Positions 1 to 7,783 of a stretch of DNA of 64,000 nt are shown piece by piece. The stretch's first letter is position 1; each line of letters opens with the position of its first letter. The position numbers and the translations under genes were made by a program. The notes under the pieces were generated by a model. It saw only the letters and a list, made by a program, of their open reading frames with translations, had not been told where the DNA came from and made no database searches. Source of the stretch: Cryptosporangium arvum DSM 44712 (GTDB lineage Bacteria > Actinomycetota > Actinomycetes > Mycobacteriales > Cryptosporangiaceae). The stretch lies in assembly GCF_000585375.1 (NCBI RefSeq), contig NZ_KK073874.1, positions 4,805,251 through 4,869,250 on the forward strand. The letters are read 5' to 3'.

Positions 1-2
1 AC

Positions 3-683
3 CGCGAACTGGGCGACACCGTCGCGGTCACCACCGACGGGAAGACCACGACGCTGACGATCGTCGGGGAGGTGTTCGACCCCGGCGACAACGACGGGCT
101 GCTGCTGACGCAGGCCGGCGCCGGGGTCCGTCCGGACCTGTGGCAACTGGCGGTCACCGACGGCACCGACCTCGACGCGTACCGGACGTCGCTGCAGGCC
201 GCCCTGGACCCGCTCGGGCTCACCGCCCACCTCGAGGGCGGTGGAGGCGCCGACGAACTCGTCGTGGTCATCGACGCGCTGGCCGGGCTGCTGACGCTGA
301 TGCTGGTCACCGTGGCCGGGCTCGGTGTGCTCAACAGCGTCGTGCTCGACGTCCGCGACCGGGTCCACGACATCGGCATCCACAAGGCCCTCGGGATGAC
401 ACCCCGGCAGACGGTGCTCTCGGTGCTCTCGTCGGTCGCGCTGATCGGCCTGCTCGGTGGGGTGATCGGGGTGCCGGCCGGGGTGTGGCTGCACGGGATC
501 CTGCTGCCGGCGATGGGGCACGGCGCGGGCGTGGAGTTGCCGCGGGTGGTGCTGACGGTGTTCGGTCCGGTGCAGCTGATCGCGATCGCGCTCGGCGGGC
601 TCGTGCTGGCCGGCGTCGGCGCGCTGCTGCCGGCCGGGTGGGCCGCGAAGACCCGCACGGCGACGGCGCTGCGCACCGAGTAG
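3..683 (+). CDS. FtsX-family ABC transporter permease, 3' part
   Basis: The frame is open from the window edge, so the 5' part of the gene lies outside. About 226 residues are visible. They end in a typical FtsX/MacB permease domain: a soluble extracellular stretch, then three membrane segments. These begin near VVVIDALAGLLTLMLVTVAG, continue through VLSSVALIGLLGGVIGVPAG and finish at IAIALGGLVLAGVGALLPAG. The cytoplasmic loop HDIGIHKALGMTPRQ carries the usual KALG coupling motif. Such permeases work with a separate ATPase, which is probably encoded upstream, out of view. The substrate cannot be read from this part. Confidence 0.88.
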   Translation, partial: RELGDTVAVTTDGKTTTLTIVGEVFDPGDNDGLLLTQAGAGVRPDLWQLAVTDGTDLDAYRTSLQAALDPLGLTAHLEGGGGADELVVVIDALAGLLTLMLVTVAGLGVLNSVVLDVRDRVHDIGIHKALGMTPRQTVLSVLSSVALIGLLGGVIGVPAGVWLHGILLPAMGHGAGVELPRVVLTVFGPVQLIAIALGGLVLAGVGALLPAGWAAKTRTATALRTE

Positions 684-753
684 CCGAACGGCTGGCGGTC
701 GGCCGGGCAAGCATGGCAGCCGCCCGGCGCCGTCGGCCGGTTACGCTCCGGCG

Positions 754-1563
754 GTGACCGACCCGCTGATCACCGACCCGCTGATCACCGACCCCGACCC
801 GGCGCTGCGCCCGCCGGCGGTGACGCAGGTGTTCACCGTGCCCAGCGCCGGGCTGGACCTGCTCGGGGTGCTGCACCGCCCGGCCGGGCCGGGCCCGCAC
901 CCGGCCGTGGCCGTCCTGCACGGCTTCCCCGGCAACGAACGCAACTTCGACCTGGCGCACGCGCTGCGCCGCGCCGGGTACGCGTCGCTGGTGTTCCACT
1001 ACCGCGGCGCGTGGGGCAGCCCGGGCACGTTCTCCTGGGCGCACGTCCAGCAGGACGCGGCCGCCGCGGTGGTGGCGCTGCGCGCCGACCCGGGCCTCGA
1101 CCCGGACCGGATCGCGCTGGTCGGGCACAGCATGGGTGGTTTCACCGCGTTGCGCGCCGCGGCCGCCGACCCGGGCGTGCGTGCCGTGGCGTCGATCGCC
1201 GGGTTCGACTTCGGTGCCGCCGCCGCGGACGTCCGCGCCGATCCGGCGGTGTACGCGGCGTACGTCGACGGGTTCGCCGGGGACATCGCCCCACTGGCCG
1301 GCACCGGTTCCGCGGCGCTGGTCGCGGAGATGGCGACGATCGGGGACCGTCTCACCGCCCTCGCGCCCGCGCTGGCCGGCCGCCCGGTGCTGCTCGTCGC
1401 CGGTGACCGCGACACCACCGCCCCACCCGCGGTGCACCACGAACCGCTGCTCGCCGCGCTCCCGCACGCGACGCACCGCGAGTGGCCCACCGACCACGCG
1501 TTCTCCGACCACCGCGTCGCGCTGGCCCGCGCCGTCGTCGAGTTCCTCGACGCGTCGCTCTGA
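754..1563 (+). CDS. alpha/beta hydrolase
   Basis: This is a 269-residue cytoplasmic alpha/beta hydrolase of the dienelactone hydrolase/acyl-peptidase-like type. The oxyanion motif HGFPG lies near residue 56 and the nucleophile elbow GHSMGG has Ser at about 126. The acid is likely the Asp in AGDRDTT and the base the His in TDHAF near the C terminus. The GTG start is followed by a perfect 15-bp duplication that encodes PLITD twice, so the first 15 residues may be disordered or the true start may lie further in. The gene follows the permease after 70 bp on the same strand. The substrate is unknown. Confidence 0.85.
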   Translation: MTDPLITDPLITDPDPALRPPAVTQVFTVPSAGLDLLGVLHRPAGPGPHPAVAVLHGFPGNERNFDLAHALRRAGYASLVFHYRGAWGSPGTFSWAHVQQDAAAAVVALRADPGLDPDRIALVGHSMGGFTALRAAAADPGVRAVASIAGFDFGAAAADVRADPAVYAAYVDGFAGDIAPLAGTGSAALVAEMATIGDRLTALAPALAGRPVLLVAGDRDTTAPPAVHHEPLLAALPHATHREWPTDHAFSDHRVALARAVVEFLDASL

Positions 1564-1567
1564 TCCG

Positions 1568-2326
1568 TCAGACGCGCGGGGTGAAGAGCGCGACGGCTTC
1601 GCCGCGGCCCCGAAGCACCCCGCCGGCGGCGTCGATCGCGGTCGTCAGCGTGGCCAGCAACGCGGCCCGCTCGGCGTCGGGGAGCAGCTGGTGGTCGCTG
1701 AACGTCGCGATCAGCCCCACCCACTGCGCGGTCGTGAACGACAGCTCCCACCGGTAGACGCGGGTCTCGGTGACCCCGAACCCCCGTCGCGGTGGCTCGG
1801 GGCGGTCCTCGTCGACCGCCGCCGACGCGTGCGTGTGCACCCCGGTGTGCGCGGCGTACACGCCGTCCAGCAGCGCCAGCGCGTCGTCGTCGAGCACCGC
1901 GTAGGTCCAGGACCGCACCAGTGTTCCGCCGGGTCGCAGCAGCGCGGCGGCCCGCTGCGCGCCGTGCACCGGGTCGATCCAGTGCCACGCGTTGCCCGAC
2001 GTGACCAGATCGAACCGGCGCCCGGCGTCGTCCCAGGTCTCGAAGCCGGAGACCTCCACCGGGACGCCGTGCGCGCGGGCCACCGCGGCCATCCGCGGGT
2101 CGATCTCGACGCCGAGCACGTCCAGCCCGGCGCGCCGCAGCGGCACCGCGAGCTTGCCGGTGCCGCAGCCGACGTCGAGCACGTCCGCCGGGTTCAGGGC
2201 GACCAGGTCGGCGAGCAGGTCGTCCGGGCACTCCGGCCGGTACCGGTCGTAGTCCGCGGCGATCGGGCCGAACGACTCGGCGCGGTCCCGGTCGGTGTGG
2301 CTGGGGCGGTCCGTGGGGGGTGTCAC
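1568..2326 (-). CDS. class I SAM-dependent methyltransferase
   Basis: This 252-residue methyltransferase resembles the UbiE/Methyltransf_11 group. Motif I is DVLDVGCGTGKL near residue 50, followed by an acidic loop GVEIDPRM and the post-motif LLRPGGTLV. The substrate is unknown. The GTG start is chosen because it overlaps the TGA stop of the upstream fusion gene (GTGA), which suggests translational coupling. The frame stays open upstream, but that part is antisense to or within the neighbouring gene and does not look coding. Its end is 4 bp from the convergent hydrolase. Confidence 0.83.
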   Translation of the reverse strand: MTPPTDRPSHTDRDRAESFGPIAADYDRYRPECPDDLLADLVALNPADVLDVGCGTGKLAVPLRRAGLDVLGVEIDPRMAAVARAHGVPVEVSGFETWDDAGRRFDLVTSGNAWHWIDPVHGAQRAAALLRPGGTLVRSWTYAVLDDDALALLDGVYAAHTGVHTHASAAVDEDRPEPPRRGFGVTETRVYRWELSFTTAQWVGLIATFSDHQLLPDAERAALLATLTTAIDAAGGVLRGRGEAVALFTPRV

Positions 2327-3996
2327 CCGTTCGACGGTACCCGCCGGCGCATCTTGACCGTGTTGTCGACGTGGTGGATGGTGCGCCCGTCGGGGAAGGT
2401 GCGGGTGCGTGCGTGCTCGTCGACGACGAGCACCTCCCACTCGTCCTCGGGCAGGTTCAGGGAGGCGATGACCTCGTCGGGTGAGGGCAGCGGGTGCTCC
2501 CCGTGGCCGTGCTGCTCCCCGTGGCCGTGCGGCTCCTGGTGCTGGTGCTCGGGGGCGTCTTCCCAGTGCGGTGTGCCGGAGTGCCCTTCGATCAGCAGCA
2601 CCCCGCCCGGGGCCACCGCCGCCGCGGCGCGCCGCAGGATCTCCTCCCGGGGCATGTCGCCCCACGAGTGCAGGAACTGCGCCGACACCAGGTCGAACTC
2701 GCCGTCGGGGAACGACACCGCGAAGTTGTGCCGCTGGAAGTCGATCCGGTCGGCGACCCCGGCGTCGGTGGCGTGCCGCGCGGCCCGCTCCAGCGCGACC
2801 TGCGAGATGTCGGCCGCGGTGACCGTCCAGCCCTGCCGGGCGAACCACACCGCGTCCCCGCCCTCGCCGCAGCCCAGGTCCAGCACCCGGCCCGGGGTCA
2901 GGTCGGTGACTTCCTTGACCAGCGCGACGTTGGGTTCGCCGCTCCAGATCTTGTCGTCCTCGCGGTACCGCTCGTCCCAGGTGCGTGCCAGCTCGTCGTC
3001 CATGGCCCCCTCCACGTCGTGCCGGTGCCCGGACGCCACGTTACGGTCGCCGCCCGCCGCCGACGCCTCCACCGCGGCCCGCGTGTCCCGCGCGACCAGG
3101 TCGAAGTTGATCATCGCGCCGGCCATCGTGCCGGCCGCCGCGGCCGCGATCACCTGCCCGGGGGGCATCGTCAGGTTCCCGGCCGCGTAGACGCCCGGCA
3201 CGTCGGTCTTGCCGGTGGGGTCGGCCTTGAGGAACGTCCCGATCGTGACGCCGTCGCGTTGCAGGTCCTCGAGGACCAGCCCCAGGCCCTCCAGTCCGGC
3301 CAGCGTCGCGTGCATCGTCGTCGCGGCGACCAGCGCGTCGCGTGCGATGACCCGGTCCCCGAGGCGCACCCCGATCAGCCGGTCGTCCTCGGTGGCGATC
3401 CCGGTGATCTCTCCGTCGACGACCGCGATGCCGCGCGCGGCCAGCTGCGCGTACTGCTCGTCGGTGGGTTCGGGGCCGGTGTGCAGGAACAGCGTCACGT
3501 CGGCGCTCCACTGCCGCCACAGCAGCGCCTGCTCGACGGCGAACGGCCCGGTCGAGAGGATGCCCAGCGCCCGGTCGCGGACCTCCCAGCCGTGGCAGTA
3601 CGGGCAGTGCAGCAGGTCCCGGCCCCAGCGGCCGGCCAGGCCGGGGATCGGGGGGAGCTCGTCGGTGACCCCGGTGGCCAGCAGCAGCCGGGCCGCGCCG
3701 ATCACGGTGCCGTCGTCGAGCGTGACCCGGAACGCGTCGCCGTCGGGTTCGGCCGCCTCGACCCGGCCCGCTACCACGTGCACGCCGTAGGACTCGGCTT
3801 CCTTGCGGCCGGCCGCGGCCAGCTCGGCCGGCGGCATGCCGTCGCGGGTCAGGAAGTTGTGGACGCCCTCCGCGGGCAGGTTGCGCTGTTCACCGGCGTC
3901 GACCACCAGAACCGTCCGGCGGGCCCGGCCCAGGGCCACCGCACCGGCCAGTCCGGCCGCGCCGCCACCCACCACCACTGCGTCGTATGTCGTCAT
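2323..3996 (-). CDS. bifunctional thioredoxin-reductase-like FAD oxidoreductase / SAM methyltransferase
   Basis: One uninterrupted 557-residue frame encodes two enzymes. Residues 1-325 are a thioredoxin-reductase-like flavoprotein with a GGGAAGLAG FAD motif at 10-18, a CPYC redox pair at 131-134 and the FAD-contact segment GVYAAGNL near 268. From about 332 a class I methyltransferase follows, with motif I VLDLGCGEGG near 371 and the post-motif VAPGGVLLIEGH. A His-rich loop spans about 484-501 and could bind metal. The ATG start at 3996 begins the canonical MTTYDAVVVGGG. Fusions of these two families are known in actinobacteria; the substrate is not established. The gene is divergent from a cupin regulator, which is the likely controller. 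Confidence 0.88.
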   Translation of the reverse strand: MTTYDAVVVGGGAAGLAGAVALGRARRTVLVVDAGEQRNLPAEGVHNFLTRDGMPPAELAAAGRKEAESYGVHVVAGRVEAAEPDGDAFRVTLDDGTVIGAARLLLATGVTDELPPIPGLAGRWGRDLLHCPYCHGWEVRDRALGILSTGPFAVEQALLWRQWSADVTLFLHTGPEPTDEQYAQLAARGIAVVDGEITGIATEDDRLIGVRLGDRVIARDALVAATTMHATLAGLEGLGLVLEDLQRDGVTIGTFLKADPTGKTDVPGVYAAGNLTMPPGQVIAAAAAGTMAGAMINFDLVARDTRAAVEASAAGGDRNVASGHRHDVEGAMDDELARTWDERYREDDKIWSGEPNVALVKEVTDLTPGRVLDLGCGEGGDAVWFARQGWTVTAADISQVALERAARHATDAGVADRIDFQRHNFAVSFPDGEFDLVSAQFLHSWGDMPREEILRRAAAAVAPGGVLLIEGHSGTPHWEDAPEHQHQEPHGHGEQHGHGEHPLPSPDEVIASLNLPEDEWEVLVVDEHARTRTFPDGRTIHHVDNTVKMRRRVPSNG

Positions 3997-4027
3997 GCCC
4001 GGAATGATGCACACCACGTCGCCGAAA

Positions 4028-4056
4028 TGACAAACATTCTTGCTGAAGTGGCAAAC
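4028..4056. promoter_or_regulatory. putative operator between the redox/methyltransferase fusion and its XRE regulator
   Basis: Two direct repeats, TGACAAAC at 4028-4035 and TGGCAAAC at 4049-4056, sit 21 bp apart, which is two helical turns. They lie in the short AT-richer gap between divergent starts. This is the expected place for the XRE-cupin regulator to control both genes. The assignment is inferred from position and repeat spacing only. Confidence 0.4.
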
Positions 4057-4063
4057 TGGGGTG

Positions 4064-4645
4064 ATGAGCGACGACTTCGATCCCGTCCTGACCGCCGTCG
4101 GACCGCGGCTGCGTGCCCTGCGCGCCCAGCGCGGCACGACGCTCACCGACCTGTCGGAAGCCACCGGCATCTCGGTGAGCACGCTCTCGCGCCTGGAGTC
4201 CGGGCAGCGCAAACCCACCCTCGAACTGCTGCTGCCGCTCGCCCGGGTGCACCAGGTGCAGCTCGACGAACTCGTCGGCGCCCCCACCACCGGTGACCCG
4301 CGCGTCCACCTGCGGCCCTACACCGTGCACGGGCGCACCACGATCCCGCTCTCCCAGCACCTCGGGGGGCTGCGCGCGTACAAACAGATCATTCCGCCGA
4401 CGCCGGCCGGGGTGGACGTCACCGAGCAGCGCGTCCACGAGGGCTACGAATGGCTCTACGTGCTGTCCGGGACGCTGCGGCTCATCCTCGGCGAACACGA
4501 CCTGACCCTCGGCGTCGGCGAGGTCGTGGAGTTCGACTGCCGCACCCCGCACGCGATCAGCAACCCCGGCCCGGCCGCCGCGGAGATCCTCGCCTTGTTC
4601 GGCCCGCAGGGTGAACGCCTGCACGTGCGGGCCCGCCCGGCTTAA
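4064..4645 (+). CDS. XRE-family regulator with cupin domain
   Basis: The protein has 193 residues. An XRE helix-turn-helix occupies about residues 8-65, with the recognition region ISVSTLSRLESGQRKPTLE. A C-terminal cupin_2 domain follows at about 100-185 and includes GEVVEFDCRTPHAISN. This two-domain layout is typical of small-molecule-responsive repressors. The gene is divergent from the FAD/methyltransferase fusion with direct repeats between them, so local control is likely. ATG 4064 is chosen; a GTG three bases upstream is possible. It overlaps the convergent HxlR gene by 4 bp. Confidence 0.88.
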   Translation: MSDDFDPVLTAVGPRLRALRAQRGTTLTDLSEATGISVSTLSRLESGQRKPTLELLLPLARVHQVQLDELVGAPTTGDPRVHLRPYTVHGRTTIPLSQHLGGLRAYKQIIPPTPAGVDVTEQRVHEGYEWLYVLSGTLRLILGEHDLTLGVGEVVEFDCRTPHAISNPGPAAAEILALFGPQGERLHVRARPA

Positions 4646-5001
4646 CGCGCGTCGAACGCCGCCCGCGCCTCGTGCACCTTCGGCAGGTTCGCCTCCGACC
4701 AGTCGGCCAGGCCCGCGAACAGCGGCGCGAGGCTCTGCCCGAGCGGCGTGATCTCGTACTCCACCCGCGGCGGCACCTCCGGGTGGTAGGTGCGGGTCAC
4801 CAGCCCGTCGCGTTCGAGCTGACGCAGCCGCTGCGTCAGCACCTTCGGCGTGATCGAGCTCAGCCGCCGTTCCAGGTGCACGAAGCGTTGCCGCCCGTAG
4901 GTGTGCAACGCCCACAGGATCGGCGTCGTCCACCGGCTGAACACCAGATCCACCACCGGCGCGACCGGGCACGCCAACTCCGGGTCGTCGGTCTCACGCA
5001 T
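4642..5001 (-). CDS. HxlR-family transcriptional regulator
   Basis: This 119-residue winged-helix protein has the HxlR signature. An N-terminal Cys lies in ELACPVAPVVD, followed by WTTPILWAL and the recognition helix SSITPKVLTQRLRQLERDGLV. The beta-wing reads TRTYHPEVPPRVEYEITPLG. Members usually sense electrophiles or redox state and control a divergent oxidoreductase gene. That fits here, since the divergent neighbour is an NmrA-like NAD(P)-binding protein. The start ATG sits behind a purine-rich ribosome site (AGAGGAAAG). Confidence 0.9.
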   Translation of the reverse strand: MRETDDPELACPVAPVVDLVFSRWTTPILWALHTYGRQRFVHLERRLSSITPKVLTQRLRQLERDGLVTRTYHPEVPPRVEYEITPLGQSLAPLFAGLADWSEANLPKVHEARAAFDAR

Positions 5002-5020
5002 CGGATAGCCACTTTCCTCT

Positions 5021-5047
5021 AGGTACCTACTGTCCTCAGGGTATTAG
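5021..5047. promoter_or_regulatory. putative HxlR operator and divergent promoter
   Basis: The 55-bp gap between the HxlR and NmrA-like genes has an AT-richer core. The palindrome AGGTACCT at 5021-5028 is followed by CAGGGTATTA, which repeats a GGTA half-site. TATTAG at 5042-5047 could act as the -10 box of the NmrA-like gene, leaving a very short leader. Operator function is inferred from HxlR family practice. Confidence 0.4.
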
Positions 5048-5056
5048 CGTCCTCGC

Positions 5057-5878
5057 ATGATCGTGATCACCGGGGCGACCGGCACCGTCGGACGCCCGCT
5101 CGTACAGACCCTGATCGACGCCGGGCACGCCGTCACCGCCGTCGCCCGCACCGTCCCCACGGGAGTCGCCGCGGACCTCGCGCGCCCCGAGACCCTCCGC
5201 CCGGCCCTCGACGGCGCCGACGCGATATTCCTGCTGATCGCCGGTGACCTGCTCGTCGACGCCGGCGAGCCCGACGCTCTGCTCGAGACCATCACGGCCG
5301 CCGGGGTGCGCCGGGTCGTGCTCCTCTCCTCGCAGGCGGCACGCACCCGCCCGTCCGCGCCGTCACACTCCCGGCTACGGGCCTATGAGGACGCCCTGCG
5401 CCGCACCGCGGCGGAGTGGACGGTGCTGCGGCCCGGCGGGTTCGCGTCGAACACGTTCGCGTGGGTGCCGTCGGTGCGGGCCGCGCGCGCGGTCGCGGCC
5501 CCGTTCGCCGACGTGGCACTGCCGGTCGTCGACCCGGCCGACATCACCGCCGTCGCCGCGGCGGTCCTCACCGGCGACGGGCACGCGGGCCGGGCCTACG
5601 AGCTCACCGGCCCGGCCGCGATCAGCCCGCGGGAGCAGACCGCGGCCCTGGCCGCCGCGCTCGGCGAACCGGTGGCGTTCACCGAACTGACCCGCGCCGA
5701 CGCCCGCGCCGCGATGCTGGCGTTCATGCCCGGACCGGTCGTCGAGGGCACCCTCGACATCCTCGGCCGCCCGGCCCCCGACGAGCAGCGGGTCAGCCCG
5801 GACGTCGAACGGGTCCTCGGCCGACCGCCCCGCTCCTACGCCGAGTGGGCCGCCGCCGCCATCGACGCGTTCCGCTAG
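5057..5878 (+). CDS. NmrA-like NAD(P)-binding protein
   Basis: The protein has 273 residues. The Rossmann motif is at its N terminus (VITGATGTVGRPLV), with an NmrA/SDR-atypical fold after it: ADAIFLLIAG, then VVLLSSQAAR, then WTVLRPGGFASNTF. The classical SDR Tyr-Lys pair is absent, as in other NmrA-type quinone reductase or redox-sensor proteins. The divergent HxlR gene makes oxidative or electrophile induction likely. It ends 4 bp into the convergent thioesterase gene. Confidence 0.87.
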   Translation: MIVITGATGTVGRPLVQTLIDAGHAVTAVARTVPTGVAADLARPETLRPALDGADAIFLLIAGDLLVDAGEPDALLETITAAGVRRVVLLSSQAARTRPSAPSHSRLRAYEDALRRTAAEWTVLRPGGFASNTFAWVPSVRAARAVAAPFADVALPVVDPADITAVAAAVLTGDGHAGRAYELTGPAAISPREQTAALAAALGEPVAFTELTRADARAAMLAFMPGPVVEGTLDILGRPAPDEQRVSPDVERVLGRPPRSYAEWAAAAIDAFR

Positions 5879-6660
5879 GTCCGGTCGGCCACCAGCAGCG
5901 TCTGCAGGATCCGCCCGCAGTCACCGGACCGGTCGTCCAGCCGGCCGGTCGCCAGCCCGGACCCACCCGGGCTGGCGACCGTCTCGGCCCGCAGGCACAG
6001 CCACTCACCGACCGGGTCGCGGTGCAACGCCACCGTCACGTCGGTGTTGATCACCAGCCGCCCCACGAAATCCAGTTCGGAGCCGACCGCCCAGTTCGTG
6101 TCGGCGATCGTCAGTGCCCGGGTCAGCGGCGAATCCTCCGCGTCGGCGATCAGCGGGATCCGCTGCCGTCCCCACGCCTCCCCGGGGCCGGCCTCGGTGA
6201 ACCCACCCCCGGACACGAACCGCCACTCCATCGCCGAGAGGTACCCGGCGACGTGCGCGCCGGCGGCCATCGGCGCCGGCGTCGCCACGTCCGGAAGCGG
6301 CGACGCCGGCGGCCCGTGACGCAGCGGCGGCGTGTCGGCGGGCGCGGCCAGCACCCGCCACGCGCGCGCCCGCATCACCGTGCGCCCGGCCGCACTGATC
6401 TGCGCGTCGAGCAGCTCGGTGCGCGCCGTCGAGCTGATCGTGGTGACCTCCACCGACAGTTCCGCGACCGGCACCGGCCGCGGGATGTCGAGCGTCACCC
6501 GCGCGATCCGGAACCCCTCCCGCGGCGCGTGCCGCTCCATCACCGCACCGATCAGCCCCGACGGCGGCCCGGCGTGCTGGAGAGCAGCGCTCCACGGCCC
6601 CGCCGTCGCCGTGCTGCTCTCGAACCGGCCGTCACCCAGATCCCGGTAGAACGCGTCCAC
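5875..6660 (-). CDS. acyl-CoA thioesterase-like double-hotdog protein
   Basis: The predicted protein has 261 residues with the TesB-type double hotdog layout. The first half includes LQHAGPPSGLIGAVMERHAP and TLDIPRPVPVAELSVEV. The second half includes LTIADTNWAVGSELDFVG and NTDVTVALHRDPVGEWLCL. These match actinobacterial thioesterase-family proteins that act on acyl-CoA. The GTG start at 6660 lies 7 bp after the trpS stop, so the two genes are probably cotranscribed. A start at an upstream ATT cannot be excluded. The link to trpS may be incidental. Confidence 0.8.
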   Translation of the reverse strand: MDAFYRDLGDGRFESSTATAGPWSAALQHAGPPSGLIGAVMERHAPREGFRIARVTLDIPRPVPVAELSVEVTTISSTARTELLDAQISAAGRTVMRARAWRVLAAPADTPPLRHGPPASPLPDVATPAPMAAGAHVAGYLSAMEWRFVSGGGFTEAGPGEAWGRQRIPLIADAEDSPLTRALTIADTNWAVGSELDFVGRLVINTDVTVALHRDPVGEWLCLRAETVASPGGSGLATGRLDDRSGDCGRILQTLLVADRT

Positions 6661-6667
6661 AGCAGTA

Positions 6668-7636
6668 TCAATACGCCATCCCCATGGCGGTGCGCACCTC
6701 CGCCAGCGTGGCCTCGGCCACCGCACCGGCCCGCTGCGCCCCGGCCCGCAGGATCTCGCGCACGAAACCCCGGTCGGCCGCATAGGACGCGCGGCGGGCC
6801 CGGATCGGCGCGAAGTAGTCGTTGACCGCGTCGATCACGACGTTCTTCAACGCCGCGGCGCCGCCCGGCCCGACGTCGGCCGCCACCGCGTCCGGGTCGC
6901 GGTCGAGGCACAACGCGGCCAGCAGCACCAGGCTCGACACCTCCGGCCGGGTGTCCGGCCGGTAGGTGATGTGCCGGTCGGCGTCGGTCTTCGTGCCGCG
7001 GATCAGCCGCGCGGTCTCGTCCGCGCTCGCGCCGATCGCGATCGCGTTGCCCCGGCTCTTGCTCATCTTCGTCCCGTCGGTGCCCAGCAGCAGCGGCGCC
7101 GCCGAGAGCAGCGCCTCCGGCACCGGGAACACCGGCGCGTACCGGTCGTTGAACCGGCGCGCGATCGTGCGGGTCAGCTCCAGGTGCGGCAACTGGTCCT
7201 GCCCGACCGGAACCAGCGTCGACTTGCCGAACAGGATGTCGGCGGCCTGGTGCGCGGGGTAGGTGAACATCAACCCGTTCACCGCCCGCCGCGACTGGGC
7301 GATCTCGTCCTTGACGGTGGGGTTGCGTTCCAGCTCGGACACCGAGATCAGGCTCAGGAACGGCAGCAGCAGCTGGTTGAGCGCCGGCAGCGCGCTGTGG
7401 GCGACGATCGTCGTCGACGGGTCGATACCGGCCGCCAGGTAGTCCAGCACCAGCCCGTCGACGTGCCCGGGCAGGTCACGGGCGGCGTCGCGGTCGGTGA
7501 GCACCTGATAGTCGGCGATCAGCACGGTCAGCTCGGCGCCGCCGCGTTGCAGGAGCACACGGTTGTGCAGCGTGCCGAAGTAGTGCCCGAGGTGCAGCGC
7601 CCCGGTCGGCCGGTCACCGCTCATCACACGGTCCAC
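6668..7636 (-). CDS. trpS: tryptophanyl-tRNA synthetase
   Basis: This 322-residue class I synthetase charges tRNA-Trp. It begins VDRVMSGDRPTGALHLGHYF, where GALHLGHY is the HIGH-type motif, and it carries KMSKS in GTKMSKSRGN. The GTG start is chosen because it precedes the family-conserved SGxRPTG and is spaced about 9 bp from AGAGGA. Upstream lie a 12-codon peptide with two tandem Trp codons and a strong terminator hairpin. This is the arrangement known for the auxiliary, indolmycin-resistant TrpRS of Streptomyces. Expression is therefore expected to rise when charged tRNA-Trp is scarce. Confidence 0.95.
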   Translation of the reverse strand: MDRVMSGDRPTGALHLGHYFGTLHNRVLLQRGGAELTVLIADYQVLTDRDAARDLPGHVDGLVLDYLAAGIDPSTTIVAHSALPALNQLLLPFLSLISVSELERNPTVKDEIAQSRRAVNGLMFTYPAHQAADILFGKSTLVPVGQDQLPHLELTRTIARRFNDRYAPVFPVPEALLSAAPLLLGTDGTKMSKSRGNAIAIGASADETARLIRGTKTDADRHITYRPDTRPEVSSLVLLAALCLDRDPDAVAADVGPGGAAALKNVVIDAVNDYFAPIRARRASYAADRGFVREILRAGAQRAGAVAEATLAEVRTAMGMAY

Positions 7637-7643
7637 GGGAAAG

Positions 7644-7665
7644 GGTCCTCTCGGAGAAGAGGACC
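7644..7665 (-). promoter_or_regulatory. hairpin covering the trpS ribosome-binding site
   Basis: An 8-bp perfect stem (7644-7651 with 7658-7665, 6-nt loop) forms in the trpS leader RNA. Its 3' arm contains the AGAGGA that would pair with 16S rRNA 9 nt before the GTG start. The stem would therefore hide the ribosome-binding site. This could add a translational layer to the attenuator upstream. Function is inferred. Confidence 0.5.
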
Positions 7666-7679
7666 GTCCGATGGACAGC

Positions 7680-7712
7680 AAACAGGGCCGTTCGCACCGA
7701 ACGGCCCTGTTT
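7680..7712 (-). terminator. trpS attenuator terminator hairpin
   Basis: A perfect 15-bp inverted repeat (7680-7694 and 7698-7712) with a 3-nt loop begins 29 nt after the leader peptide stop. Its 3' end reads CCTGTTT in the RNA sense. An alternative pairing is visible: GCACGAA upstream (7718-7724) can pair with TTCGGTGC (7694-7701) and would break the terminator. This is the classical terminator/antiterminator switch of ribosome-mediated attenuation. Confidence 0.8.
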
Positions 7713-7741
7713 GTTGATTCGTGCGTGACGAGGCGCCGCTC

Positions 7742-7780
7742 CTATCCGGAGCGCCACCAGCTCAGACGCGCACTACGCAT
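7742..7780 (-). CDS. Trp leader peptide of trpS attenuator (12 aa)
   Basis: The tiny frame ATG to TAG encodes MRSARLSWWRSG, with two consecutive TGG codons at positions 8 and 9. It starts 3 nt after the stop of the epoxide hydrolase gene and lies just upstream of a terminator hairpin and trpS. Stalling at the Trp codons would cover the first RNA segment and favour the antiterminator. There is no clear Shine-Dalgarno sequence, and TACGCT seven nt before the ATG could be a -10 box, so a nearly leaderless transcript is possible. Confidence 0.82.
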   Translation of the reverse strand: MRSARLSWWRSG

Positions 7781-7783
7781 GTC

